DNA of 64,000 nt, from positions 1 to 64,000 of the forward strand of contig CAZEJS010000005.1 of NCBI GenBank assembly GCA_964512645.1, read 5' to 3'. Made by a program: the position numbers and the translations under genes. Shown here piece after piece: positions 16,057 through 24,056 of the stretch. The first letter of the stretch is position 1, and the number at the start of each line of letters is the position of its first letter. This DNA comes from CAZEJS01 sp964512645 (GTDB taxonomy: Bacteria; Actinomycetota; Geothermincolia; Fen-727; Anoxymicrobiaceae). Under the pieces are notes generated by a model. That model had not been told where the DNA came from. It worked only from the letters and a program-made list of their open reading frames with translations, and made no database searches.

Positions 16057-17562
16057 ATGGCCATCTCTTATGAGTGGACCCCTGAGGAGCAGCAGGATTA
16101 CGCGCGGAACAAGCTCTTCAAGTACATCAAGGACTACGTCTATCCGTACCACCCTTACTACCGCAAGCTCTTCAAGGAGAACAAGATCGACCCCGACAGG
16201 CTCTCCACCCTCGACGACCTCCGGCGCATACCGATAACCACCAAAGAGGACACCCTCGCCGACCAGAAGTCGTTCATCATGCAGCCGAAGCTGCCGGATT
16301 CCCCTTACGACCTGGCGGAGATCGGGACGGGCAAGAAGCTCGAGTACGTCTTCAAGACGCTCAGGACGAGGTACCTGAGAGACGTGTACGGCAAGCCGCG
16401 CTCGTTCGAGGAGCGTGTGAAGCAGACCGCGGCCGCGGAGTGGAACCCCATCCATTTCCACATGAGCGGCGGGACCACCGGGGTGCCCAGCATGGCCACC
16501 TACACCAACTACGACATCAAGAACGTGATCCCATGGATAGCCGGCATGCTGTACCTCTTCGGCTGGGAAGCTTCGATGAGGGGTCTCAATATGTTCCCGG
16601 CGCTGCCGCACCTGGCGTTCTTCCAGGTGGTGTTTGCCGAGTTCGGGTGCGACCACGGGAGTTCGATCTTCCACACCTGCGGGGGCAAGGCCATCCCCAC
16701 CGAGAAGCAGGTGGTCATTGCCGGGATGATGCCGTTCGACATGTATATAGCCATACCGTCTTACATGACTTACTGGCTGAAGACGGCGATCGAGATGATC
16801 GAGGGCGGAGAGGCCCCCAGGCCTGACCCCGTCAAGTACGCGGTTCTGGCCGCCGAGCCCCTCTCCGACGAGTACCGGGCGAAGCTCAAAGACCAGTTCG
16901 AGCGCATCGGTTCTCCGGGGATCAAGATAATCGAGGGGTACGGGTCGACCGAGCTCCGCGCGGCGTTCTTCGAGTGCGACGAGAAGTCGCAGTTGCACCT
17001 GAACCCCGAGTTCTACTTCTGGGAAATCCTCGACCCGGACACCAGGGAGCCGGTCAAGTGGGGCGAGCCGGGGGTCCTGTGTTTCTCGCATATCGGCTGG
17101 CGCGGATCGGTGCTGCTGCGTTACTGGATGGGAGACCTCATACAGGGCGGCGTGATCTGGGAGAAGTGCTCCCACTGCGGGTTGACCATCCCGGTCCTGA
17201 GGCCGCCTATCGGCAGAGCGGCCCGCGACTTCACCAAGATCAAGGGCGCGAGGGTGCCCCTGATGAACTTCCAGAACGCGATACGCAGGGTGGAGGGCGT
17301 CGACTCCTTCCAGGTCATAGTGACCAAGGAGGACGAAGAGGACATCACCAGCCGCGACCGGGTGTACGTCTACGTGTCGGTGAAGGACGGCGCCGACGTC
17401 CAGGCGGTGAAGGCTGGCATAACCAAGCAGGTGAAGATAGACACGGAGATATCTCCGGACATGATCGAGGTCGAATCGCCGGAGAAGATCGAGCAGCGCC
17501 TGTTCGAGCGGACCGGTCTCAAGGCGGACTGGGTGGTGGACCGCCGCCAGCTCCACGTCTGA
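16057..17562 (+). CDS. AMP-forming acyl/aryl-CoA ligase, phenylacetate-CoA ligase-like
   Basis: A 501-residue member of the adenylate-forming (ANL) superfamily. The phosphate loop SGGTTGVPS is at residues 137-145, the EGYGSTE motif (A5-type) at 293-299, and a YWMGDL block around residue 360 supplies the ribose-binding Asp. The N-terminal YYRKLFKENKIDP with a following DLRRIPITTKED recalls PaaK-like ligases, which activate an acid to acyl-AMP and then CoA thioester. The C-terminal domain is short and lacks a clear conserved Lys block, so the substrate cannot be named. A cluster GGAGGAGGAGGG precedes ATG 16057. It stands alone, with no pathway genes beside it. Confidence 0.8.
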   Translation: MAISYEWTPEEQQDYARNKLFKYIKDYVYPYHPYYRKLFKENKIDPDRLSTLDDLRRIPITTKEDTLADQKSFIMQPKLPDSPYDLAEIGTGKKLEYVFKTLRTRYLRDVYGKPRSFEERVKQTAAAEWNPIHFHMSGGTTGVPSMATYTNYDIKNVIPWIAGMLYLFGWEASMRGLNMFPALPHLAFFQVVFAEFGCDHGSSIFHTCGGKAIPTEKQVVIAGMMPFDMYIAIPSYMTYWLKTAIEMIEGGEAPRPDPVKYAVLAAEPLSDEYRAKLKDQFERIGSPGIKIIEGYGSTELRAAFFECDEKSQLHLNPEFYFWEILDPDTREPVKWGEPGVLCFSHIGWRGSVLLRYWMGDLIQGGVIWEKCSHCGLTIPVLRPPIGRAARDFTKIKGARVPLMNFQNAIRRVEGVDSFQVIVTKEDEEDITSRDRVYVYVSVKDGADVQAVKAGITKQVKIDTEISPDMIEVESPEKIEQRLFERTGLKADWVVDRRQLHV

Positions 17563-17866
17563 GGCCGGCCGGTCAATCGGAGAAGGGTCCGGGGGCAGGG
17601 GTGTTGAAATAGTTGGTAGAAAAGAATAGTGTTAGTTCAAGGCCGGTTCCTAACTAATGAGGACGGCAACTTTTAGCCGAGACGGGTATACCTGTTTAGT
17701 TAAGACCTGGCCTTTTACTATGCGTTGAGGACCGGGGAAGGCGACGACGCGGTGTACGGCGTTCCCGGCCAGCTCTCTCCTGAACTTTCCCTGAACCGGC
17801 GGGACATCGCCGGGCGCTTCATCCCGGACGCCTTCGCGGGGGTGGTCGCCGCCGGCGGCGCCCGGA
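17563..17866. other. Gene-free stretch with AT-rich patch and inverted repeat
   Basis: About 300 bases with no gene I can support. The part 17600-17720 is clearly richer in A and T than its surroundings. It contains GTTAG (17631-17635) and CTAAC (17650-17654) flanking a 14-base centre, and a partial echo of the same TTAGTT motif near 17696-17703. A frame on the plus strand from 17725 is open but has no recognisable protein and overlaps the end of the minus-strand gene. It may be decayed sequence or an untranslated region. Confidence 0.5.
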
Positions 17867-18301
17867 TCAGTCCGCTGACGACTCCCCGGGCTCTTCCCAG
17901 GACGGCGGAGGTATCACGCGCCTTGGCTTGACGGCGGAAAGCCCCCTGATGCCGCGCGGGACCGCTACCGCGAGGAGCAGGAACCACAACACCGCGGGCA
18001 GGCCCACCTGGAAAGTGCGCGACTCCAGGAACGACACGGCCTTCCCCGCCGCTTCCACGGCACTGTCCATGCCGGCCTTCACTCCCCGGGTCACCTGGCC
18101 CAGCGCGTCAAGTTGCGCCTGGACGGCGTCCACGTCTTTCAGTGAGCCCGTGACCTGGGTGCGGAACTCCCGGGTCCGCTTCACTCCCGACTTGTTGAAG
18201 CTCTTGAGGAGTCCGGCGAGCAGCGGCAGAACGAGCACGGCGACGAGCACCGCGACGACTATCGCGACTACCGCGATTATCTCGAAGATGGTGGCTGCCA
18301 T
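17867..18301 (-). CDS. Small two-helix membrane protein with central amphipathic region
   Basis: A 144-residue protein I cannot name. Residues 3-33 are a long hydrophobic segment (IFEIIAVVAIVVAVLVAVLVLPLLAGLL), then a polar helical region (residues 40-95, with heptad-like Val, Leu and Ala spacing), a second hydrophobic segment at about 97-115 (VGLPAVLWFLLLAVAVP), and a short Pro-rich polar tail. This layout resembles DUF948-like coiled-coil membrane proteins, but that is only a resemblance. ATG 18301 is preceded by GGGAG. It is divergent from the PP2C gene, with 119 bases between them. Confidence 0.65.
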   Translation of the reverse strand: MAATIFEIIAVVAIVVAVLVAVLVLPLLAGLLKSFNKSGVKRTREFRTQVTGSLKDVDAVQAQLDALGQVTRGVKAGMDSAVEAAGKAVSFLESRTFQVGLPAVLWFLLLAVAVPRGIRGLSAVKPRRVIPPPSWEEPGESSAD

Positions 18302-18336
18302 GAGCGACTCCCGGACCGTCTTTCCGTTCGGAGAGT

Positions 18337-18365
18337 AATATAGCCGAAAACCCCCGGGAGTCCAA
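18337..18365 (-). promoter_or_regulatory. Candidate promoter for the minus-strand membrane protein
   Basis: Read on the minus strand, TTGGAC (18365-18360) is followed after 17 bases by TATATT (18342-18337), about 36 bases upstream of the start at 18301. The -10 is good and the -35 moderate. Confidence 0.4.
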
Positions 18366-18414
18366 ATGGCCGCCGGGCGGCCGGGGGCCGGTTCTGGCCG
18401 GGTCGTGCCTCCTC

Positions 18415-18420
18415 TATAAT
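18415..18420 (+). promoter_or_regulatory. TATAAT element abutting the PP2C gene start
   Basis: A perfect TATAAT lies directly before ATG 18421. If it works as a -10 box, transcription would begin at about 18426-18430, so the ATG at 18430 would be read from a leaderless or almost leaderless mRNA. No convincing -35 is seen (GTTCTGG region at 18391-18397). Confidence 0.4.
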
Positions 18421-21120
18421 ATGGAGAACATGGAAGACGTACACGTTGGTGCCCACGAACCCGTAACGCCCCAGGGCGACGCGCAGGCTCTCGCGCTCAG
18501 GCGCGATGTCGCCGAGTTCCTGCGCGAGAACATGGAGAGCATGGTAGCCCGCATCGACGAGGTCGTCGAGAAGACGATGCCCGGATACGACTCGCTGCCC
18601 CCTGACGTCCTTTCGGACGTACGGCAGTCGTTCAGGGACTTCTACCAGTTGTACCTGGATTACTTCGAGGCCCGGGAGCTGCCTCCCCGGCTGATCAAGA
18701 GCCTCGCCACCGACATTGGCAGGAAGAGGGCGGGGCAGGGCATCAGGCTGACCACGGTGATCGGCAGCTTCGACGCCGGCGAGACCTACATATGGGACAG
18801 GCTCGCCGGGACGCTGCTGCCCGAAGGCCATCCGCCCTCCGCGTGGGTTGCCCTGGCGAACATGAGGGACGGCTTCACCAAGCGCGTGCGGCACTACATA
18901 AGGCGCGCCTACCGGGCCGAGGAGCGCTCCACCGTGGAGCGACAGCTCGAGGAGTTCAAGGCCCTCGCCCAGCTCGGGCAGGTGATGGTGTCCACCGTCG
19001 ACCTGGAGAAGGTGCTGAGCCAGATACTGGAGGTCGCCACCAGCCTGGTACAGGCGGGGATGGGCGCGATAATGCTGCTGGACGAGAGCGGCTCGCGCCT
19101 TGACGTGGCCGCGGACATGGGGTTGTCGAGGACCTGGCTGTCCAGGGAGAAGATCCCGCTGGAGAAGAGCCTGGCATGGGTGTCGATCAAGCGGAACGAG
19201 TACGTGCTGGCCCGCGACGACGAGCTTGCCGCGTTCGTACTGCCTAAGCCGGCGGCCGGCCGCAGGATACTGTCGGCGCTGTCGATACCCATCACCCTGG
19301 ACGAGAAGCCTATCGGGGTGGTCGAGCTGTACGAGACGACTCCCAGGGGATACACCGACCTCGACGTGACCATGCTCACCACCCTGGGCGCGCAGGCGGG
19401 GGTGGCCATCAAGAACGCGAAACTCTTCAGGGAAGAGCGCAGGCAGAGGCGGCAGGCGGCAATGCTCACCGAGTTCGCTCAGGCGGTCAGCGAGGCCCGC
19501 GACCTCGACGAACTGCTGGAGACTATCGGGGCGACGGCCGCCCGGGCGCTGAGCGCCGACCGGTGCTCGATCTTCTTCTACGAGCCCGAGGCGGACGCGC
19601 TGACCTTCATGGCCGGGTACGGCAGGAGCACGCTGCAGGTATGGCTGTTGAACCAGTTCCACGTCCCCATGAACGAGCTCGGCCGGGCCACCGCTAGAGC
19701 GCTCCGCGAAAAGGAGCCGGTCGTGGTGGAGGAGGTCGCCGACGAGACGAGCCTCGAGTCGCGCATTTTCAGGGGGCCCGGGGTCCGCTCCTACCTGCAG
19801 GTGCCCATGGTGGTCAAGGACGAGCTCATCGGCCTGATGAGCCTCGAGCTCACCAGCGAGGACGTGAGCTTCACCGACGAGTCGGTAACCATGGCCGACG
19901 CGCTGGGAAAGCAGGCGGCGGTGGCGGTGCAGAACAGGAGGCTGCAGGAGCGCCTTTTCGATCAGCAGATGACCATCAGGAACGCCGAGATAAACGAGCG
20001 CCTGTACCGCGAGAGGGAGCGAAGCGAGGCCGTGCTGCGGGCCACCCCGGACGCGGTGCTGGTCATCGACAGGGACAACAAGGTCGTGCTGGTGAACCCC
20101 GCGGCGGAGTTCCTCACCGGCTGGGAGCAGGAGGACGCCCGCGGCAGGAACTGCCACGAGGTCCTCTACGGGTCGGAGTCCGTGCCCGGCGTCTGCCCCG
20201 GGCCCGAATGCGCGATCAGCAGGATGTTCTCCGGGGAACACGTCGCCTACAGCGAGGACGAGATAGTTACGCGATCGGGCAGGAGGATCCCCGTGGGAGG
20301 CACTTTCGCCCCGATCGTCGCCCCGGACGGCCGGATCGACAACGTGGTGGCGATCTACCGGGATATCAGCGAGCAGAAAGAGCTGGAGAAGTACGCCCTG
20401 ATACAGCGGGAGATGGAGATAGCCTCGGGCATACAGACCAGCCTGCTGCCGAGGGAGAAACTCACCGCGGGGTATGTGAGCGTGCAGGCGCGCCAGCAGC
20501 AGGCCCGCATGGTGGGAGGCGACTGGTTCGACTACTGGCACAACGGCGACAAGGTCATAATCGTGGTCGGGGACGCATCCGGCCAGGGGATTGGCGCGGC
20601 CCTGTTCGCGACCATGGCCATGAGCGCGCTCAGGGTCGAGGCCCGGGAACACGGCGGTTTGCTCGAGGTCATGGAGCACGCGAACAGGAGCCTTTTCCTT
20701 GGCAACCGCACCGACAGCTTCGTGACGGTCTTTTTCAGCGTGATTGACCTGCCCTCGATGACAGTGTCGTACACCAACGCCGGTCACGAGGAGCCGTTGA
20801 GGTTGTCCGCCGACAAGTCGGTGGAGCCGCTGACCTCGACCAGCAGGTCGCTGCTGGGGATATTCTCGCGGGCCAACCTCGACGTGCAGACTCACAAACT
20901 GGAGCCGGGGGACAGGATCGTGATGTTCACCGACGGGGTAATTGACGCCCAGAACCAGAGGGGGAAGCTCTACGGCCTCAGGCGGCTGAACAGGTTCGTG
21001 GTCGCCAACAGGGACGCCCCCGCCGAGGAGTTCATAGACGCCCTCATAGACAACGTCATGGAGTTCTGCGGCGGAGAGCCCAAGGACGATATGACCGTGC
21101 TGGTCTGCGACATCGAATGA
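18421..21120 (+). CDS. RsbU-type PP2C serine phosphatase with two GAF domains and a PAS domain
   Basis: An 899-residue soluble sensor-phosphatase. In order: an all-helical N-terminal part (residues 25-170) resembling the RsbR/RsbU N-terminal fold; GAF 1 (about 185-335); GAF 2 (about 355-505); a coiled linker; a PAS domain (about 535-650, ATPDAVLVIDRDNKVVLVNPAAEFLTGWEQ); and a PP2C/SpoIIE domain (about 665-899). The phosphatase has the metal Asp motifs MVGGDWFDYW, VVGDASGQGIGAAL and VMFTDGVIDAQ, ending PKDDMTVLVCDIE. Such proteins dephosphorylate anti-sigma antagonists in partner-switching. No antagonist or anti-sigma kinase gene is adjacent, so targets are unknown. ATG 18421 or ATG 18430 could be the start. 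Confidence 0.88.
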   Translation: MENMEDVHVGAHEPVTPQGDAQALALRRDVAEFLRENMESMVARIDEVVEKTMPGYDSLPPDVLSDVRQSFRDFYQLYLDYFEARELPPRLIKSLATDIGRKRAGQGIRLTTVIGSFDAGETYIWDRLAGTLLPEGHPPSAWVALANMRDGFTKRVRHYIRRAYRAEERSTVERQLEEFKALAQLGQVMVSTVDLEKVLSQILEVATSLVQAGMGAIMLLDESGSRLDVAADMGLSRTWLSREKIPLEKSLAWVSIKRNEYVLARDDELAAFVLPKPAAGRRILSALSIPITLDEKPIGVVELYETTPRGYTDLDVTMLTTLGAQAGVAIKNAKLFREERRQRRQAAMLTEFAQAVSEARDLDELLETIGATAARALSADRCSIFFYEPEADALTFMAGYGRSTLQVWLLNQFHVPMNELGRATARALREKEPVVVEEVADETSLESRIFRGPGVRSYLQVPMVVKDELIGLMSLELTSEDVSFTDESVTMADALGKQAAVAVQNRRLQERLFDQQMTIRNAEINERLYRERERSEAVLRATPDAVLVIDRDNKVVLVNPAAEFLTGWEQEDARGRNCHEVLYGSESVPGVCPGPECAISRMFSGEHVAYSEDEIVTRSGRRIPVGGTFAPIVAPDGRIDNVVAIYRDISEQKELEKYALIQREMEIASGIQTSLLPREKLTAGYVSVQARQQQARMVGGDWFDYWHNGDKVIIVVGDASGQGIGAALFATMAMSALRVEAREHGGLLEVMEHANRSLFLGNRTDSFVTVFFSVIDLPSMTVSYTNAGHEEPLRLSADKSVEPLTSTSRSLLGIFSRANLDVQTHKLEPGDRIVMFTDGVIDAQNQRGKLYGLRRLNRFVVANRDAPAEEFIDALIDNVMEFCGGEPKDDMTVLVCDIE

Positions 21121-21192
21121 GCCGGGCGGGGCAACCGCGCCGGCGGCCCTCGCGCGCCGGGTCCAGTCAGGTCCCCGCCGCCCCGTCCGCCC

Positions 21193-21825
21193 TTACGCGT
21201 CCTTGAGCCTGTCCTCGAGTTCGCGGATGGTCCGCTCGAGGCTCTGGCGGCGTATGGCGGTGGTGAGATCGCCCCTGGTGCGCTCGAGGACCCCCCGCAC
21301 CATGTCATTGGTCCGCTTCAGCCCCGAGGTTATCGCGTTGGGGTAGTCCACCGACGCGAGCAGGTAGTACACGTCGTCCATCACGCCGAGGATGTACTCG
21401 CCCCTGTCGAGGTCGTTCTCCCTGATAAGGTCCAGTACGTGGCGCCTCATCTCGCCGATAGCCTCCCCGAGGCCGTTGAGGTAGGGCGCGGTTCCGACGT
21501 CGAGGTCGCCCGGAAGGGGCAGCGGCTTCCCTTCCACGAGGGCGAAAGTGGCGGAGGCCTCGGCGAACTCCTTCTCGGCATCCTGCAGGAAGCCGGCGTG
21601 GTAGATCCGCGGTACGGGCTCCAGCAGTTCATGGGCCGCTTCGAGGTTGCGTTTCGCGGCCTCGAGGAGCTCTACGGCCTGCTCCCGGTCGCCCCTGTGC
21701 GCGGCCCTTATGGAGTTCGCGCAGTACTGGATGGCGTCACGCGACAGCGCGAGGCCTCCCTCGCGGGCCTCGTTCTCGCGGTCGAACGTCTTCTTCACCT
21801 CGTCGAAGATGTGCTTGAGTTCCAT
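21193..21825 (-). CDS. Translin-family protein
   Basis: A 210-residue all-helical protein. It matches the translin pattern: an N-terminal FDRENEAREGGLALSRDAIQYCANSIRAAHRGD helix, the central PYLNGLGEAIGEMRRHVLDLIREN motif, and the C-terminal DDVYYLLASVDYPNAITSGLKRTNDMVRGVLERTRGDL. Translins bind RNA or single-stranded DNA; eukaryotic translin-TRAX cleaves RNA, and prokaryotic members (often archaeal) are poorly known. ATG 21825 follows GGAGAGGG. It is the last gene of a three-gene minus-strand operon, 8 bases after the cyclase. The family call is good; function is inference. Confidence 0.78.
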   Translation of the reverse strand: MELKHIFDEVKKTFDRENEAREGGLALSRDAIQYCANSIRAAHRGDREQAVELLEAAKRNLEAAHELLEPVPRIYHAGFLQDAEKEFAEASATFALVEGKPLPLPGDLDVGTAPYLNGLGEAIGEMRRHVLDLIRENDLDRGEYILGVMDDVYYLLASVDYPNAITSGLKRTNDMVRGVLERTRGDLTTAIRRQSLERTIRELEDRLKDA

Positions 21826-21833
21826 GCCCTCTC

Positions 21834-22601
21834 CTATGTTCCGACAATCGCCACGGGCCTGCACCATCCCGCGCTGGCCCCGGTTATCTTAACCGGGAAA
21901 CAGGCTACCTTGAACCCGTGCGGGGGCAGCCGGTCCAGGTTGGCGAGCTTTTCCAGGTGGCAGTAAGGCTCTTCGATCCCGGCGTAGTGGGCCTCCCATA
22001 TGATGGAGGTGTCGCCCGTGGCCTTCACCTGCTCGACGATGCTCTTGAACGGACGGTCGAACCCCCATGAATCGATCCCCATCACGCGCACGCCCCGCTC
22101 GATGAGCCAGAGGGTGGACGCCCGGGTCATGCCGGCTCCCTTGTTGATGTAGTCGGGGCTCCCCCAGTACCTGTCGGCGCCGGTCATCACCAGTACTATG
22201 TCCAGCGGCTTGACCTCGCAGGATATCCTCTCCAGCTCGGCGCGGACGTCGTCGACCTCGATGGGCTCCCCGTCCGCCTTGCCCCTCATGTCCAGCACCA
22301 CCCCGTCGGAGAAGCACCATTCGAGCGGTACCTCGTCGATTGTCATCGCGCGCTCGCCGCCCGCCGTCGGTGCGTAGTGCCAGGGGGCGTCGAGGTGCGT
22401 CCCGGCGTGGGTGATCAGGGTGACCCTGTCGTTGGCCCATCCCAGCCCTCCGGGCAGGCTCTCGGGGGGCACCCCGAATATCTGTGCCATCACCGCCGCG
22501 CCGGCCGCGTGGTCCTGGTGCTCGACCTCCGGCTTGAACGGCTCGCTCTCCGACTCCTCGATGGGAACGCTGAGATCTACCAGCCTCGTGGATTCACCCA
22601 T
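21834..22601 (-). CDS. Cyclase-family metal hydrolase (kynurenine formamidase-like)
   Basis: A 255-residue protein of the cyclase/KynB-like fold (PF04199 type). The metal motif HAGTHLDAPWH spans residues 65-75 (H65, H69, D71, H75). The N-terminal VDLSVPIEE and the middle GADRYWGSPDYINKGAGMTRASTLWLIERGVRVMGIDSWGFD are also typical. Members hydrolyse formamides, lactones or isatin, so the substrate is not settled. Its start overlaps the aminotransferase end by 8 bases, which suggests one pathway, perhaps amino-acid or aromatic catabolism. Confidence 0.8.
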   Translation of the reverse strand: MGESTRLVDLSVPIEESESEPFKPEVEHQDHAAGAAVMAQIFGVPPESLPGGLGWANDRVTLITHAGTHLDAPWHYAPTAGGERAMTIDEVPLEWCFSDGVVLDMRGKADGEPIEVDDVRAELERISCEVKPLDIVLVMTGADRYWGSPDYINKGAGMTRASTLWLIERGVRVMGIDSWGFDRPFKSIVEQVKATGDTSIIWEAHYAGIEEPYCHLEKLANLDRLPPHGFKVACFPVKITGASAGWCRPVAIVGT

Positions 22602-23760
22602 CCTGCCTCTCCCCTCGTTCGTACAGGTACTTCTCCAGCCTCGCGGTGCCTTCCCTGATGTTCTCCAGGGAGTTCGCGTACGAGAACCGCACGTACCCCT
22701 CGCCGCCGCTCCCGAAATCCGTCCCCGGCGCGATCGCCACGCGCGCTTTCTCGAGCACGTCGAGGCAGAAAGCGTACGACTCGCCGGTGAACCGCTTCGC
22801 GTTGGCCAGGACGTAGAAGGCCCCCGTCGGCTCCACGGTTATCCCGAAGCCCATCCCGCGGAGCCTCCCCAGCAGGAACCGCCTGCGCTCGTCGTACGTG
22901 GCGACCATCCGCGCGGTGTCCCCGGCGGTCTCTTCCAGGGCGGCGACTCCGGCCCACTGGACGAACGAGTTGGCGCAGATGAGCAGGTTCTGCTGGATCT
23001 TCTGGATCGGTCGCACGAATTCCGGCGGGCAGATTACGTATCCGAGGCGCCAACCGGTCATCGCGTACAGCTTGGAGAACCCGTTGAGGACGAAGCAGCG
23101 GTCGGTAAACTCCAGTGCCGAGTGCTCGCGGCCCTCGTAGACGAGGCCGTGGTAGATCTCGTCTGAGATCACAAAAGCGCGCCCGCGCGCGGCCTCCACG
23201 ACCCGGCGCGTCTCCTCTTCCGTCATCACTATGCCTGTGGGATTGGAAGGGGAGTTGATTATCACGCCTTTCACCCCGGTCCCCAGCAGGCGTTCGATGT
23301 CCTCCGGGCGGTAGTTGAAGCCGTCCTCCTCGAACACGTCGACGTATTTCGGGATTCCCCCCACGAACTCCAGGATATTGGGGTAGCAAGCGTAGCACGG
23401 GTTGGAGAGCACCAGCTCCTCCCCGGGGTTCAGCAGCGCCGAGAAGACGAGGACCATCGCCAGCGAGGTCCCGCTGGTCACCACGACGTTGCCGGGGGAG
23501 ACGTCCACGCCGTAGCGCTCGCGGTAATGCCGGGCGATGGCTTCGCGCAGCCTGGGAATGCCCAGGCTGTGCGTGTAGTGGGTCATCCCCTCGTCGAGCG
23601 CCCGGGAGGCGGCGGCCTTCACCGCTTCGGGCGTGTCGAAGTCGGGCTCTCCCACCTCCAGGTGCACGACGTCGAGCCCCCGCGCCTCCATGGCGTGGGC
23701 CTTTTCGAGTATCTCCATCACGTAGAACGGCGGGAGACTGGAGGACCTGTCCGATATCAA
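22594..23760 (-). CDS. Class I/II PLP-dependent aminotransferase
   Basis: A 388-residue fold-type I aminotransferase (aspartate aminotransferase subfamily I-gamma-like). Visible motifs are LEVGEPDFDTPEAVKAA, THYTHSLGIPRLREAIA, NSPSNPTG (residues 169-176), ISDEIYHGLVYEG with D200 and Y203, and FSKLYAMTGWRLGY with the PLP lysine K230. It transfers amino groups between an amino acid and a 2-oxo acid; the substrate is unknown. The start is TTG 23760 behind GGAGG. First gene of the operon with the cyclase and translin-like protein. Confidence 0.88.
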   Translation of the reverse strand: MISDRSSSLPPFYVMEILEKAHAMEARGLDVVHLEVGEPDFDTPEAVKAAASRALDEGMTHYTHSLGIPRLREAIARHYRERYGVDVSPGNVVVTSGTSLAMVLVFSALLNPGEELVLSNPCYACYPNILEFVGGIPKYVDVFEEDGFNYRPEDIERLLGTGVKGVIINSPSNPTGIVMTEEETRRVVEAARGRAFVISDEIYHGLVYEGREHSALEFTDRCFVLNGFSKLYAMTGWRLGYVICPPEFVRPIQKIQQNLLICANSFVQWAGVAALEETAGDTARMVATYDERRRFLLGRLRGMGFGITVEPTGAFYVLANAKRFTGESYAFCLDVLEKARVAIAPGTDFGSGGEGYVRFSYANSLENIREGTARLEKYLYERGERQDG

Positions 23761-23829
23761 GAAAACCTCCGCGGCGACCTCGGGCCCGTCACATGGTCGA
23801 GTCTAACAAAAGAGGTGCCGCGCTCACAG

Positions 23830-23847
23830 GCCGGCGGTAACGCCGGC
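23830..23847. repeat. 7-bp hairpin with GUAA tetraloop in the divergent spacer
   Basis: GCCGGCG (23830-23836) and CGCCGGC (23841-23847) close a GTAA loop, a stable GNRA tetraloop. The spacer 23761-24056 (296 bases) separates the divergent aminotransferase operon and pyrophosphatase gene. It otherwise holds a further GC-rich palindrome (GCGGCCGC near 23848-23855) and the promoter described below. The hairpin has no T-run on either side. Confidence 0.4.
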
Positions 23848-23948
23848 GCGGCCGCCGGCGGGTGTTTCCACGCCAGGACGGCCGCGCTGCAGGCCCCCCC
23901 CGGTCACGGCGAGGACGCGCGTTTTTTCCATCCCCGCGCGGCGGTCCC

Positions 23949-23977
23949 TTGCGGGCCGAAACACTCGACAATATAAT
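23949..23977 (+). promoter_or_regulatory. Promoter of the membrane pyrophosphatase gene
   Basis: TTGCGG (23949-23954), 17 bases, then a perfect TATAAT (23972-23977). Expected transcription start is near 23984, giving a leader of about 70 bases to ATG 24057. This is the best sigma-70-like promoter in the window. Confidence 0.65.
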
Positions 23978-24056
23978 GTGCACTGCTTTACGCGCGCAGG
24001 ATTGCCGCAGGGGCACGTCGTAGACAAATCACCTATCGCGTTGGAAGGAGCATGGG

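Noticed and set aside
17725..17931. Short plus-strand frame after the CoA ligase
   Set aside because: No recognisable protein, no ribosome site, and it overlaps the end of the minus-strand membrane protein.
18277..20895. Long minus-strand frame (872 codons) opposite the PP2C gene
   Set aside because: Same reason: no start site or domain, and GAF, PAS and PP2C motifs are on the other strand.
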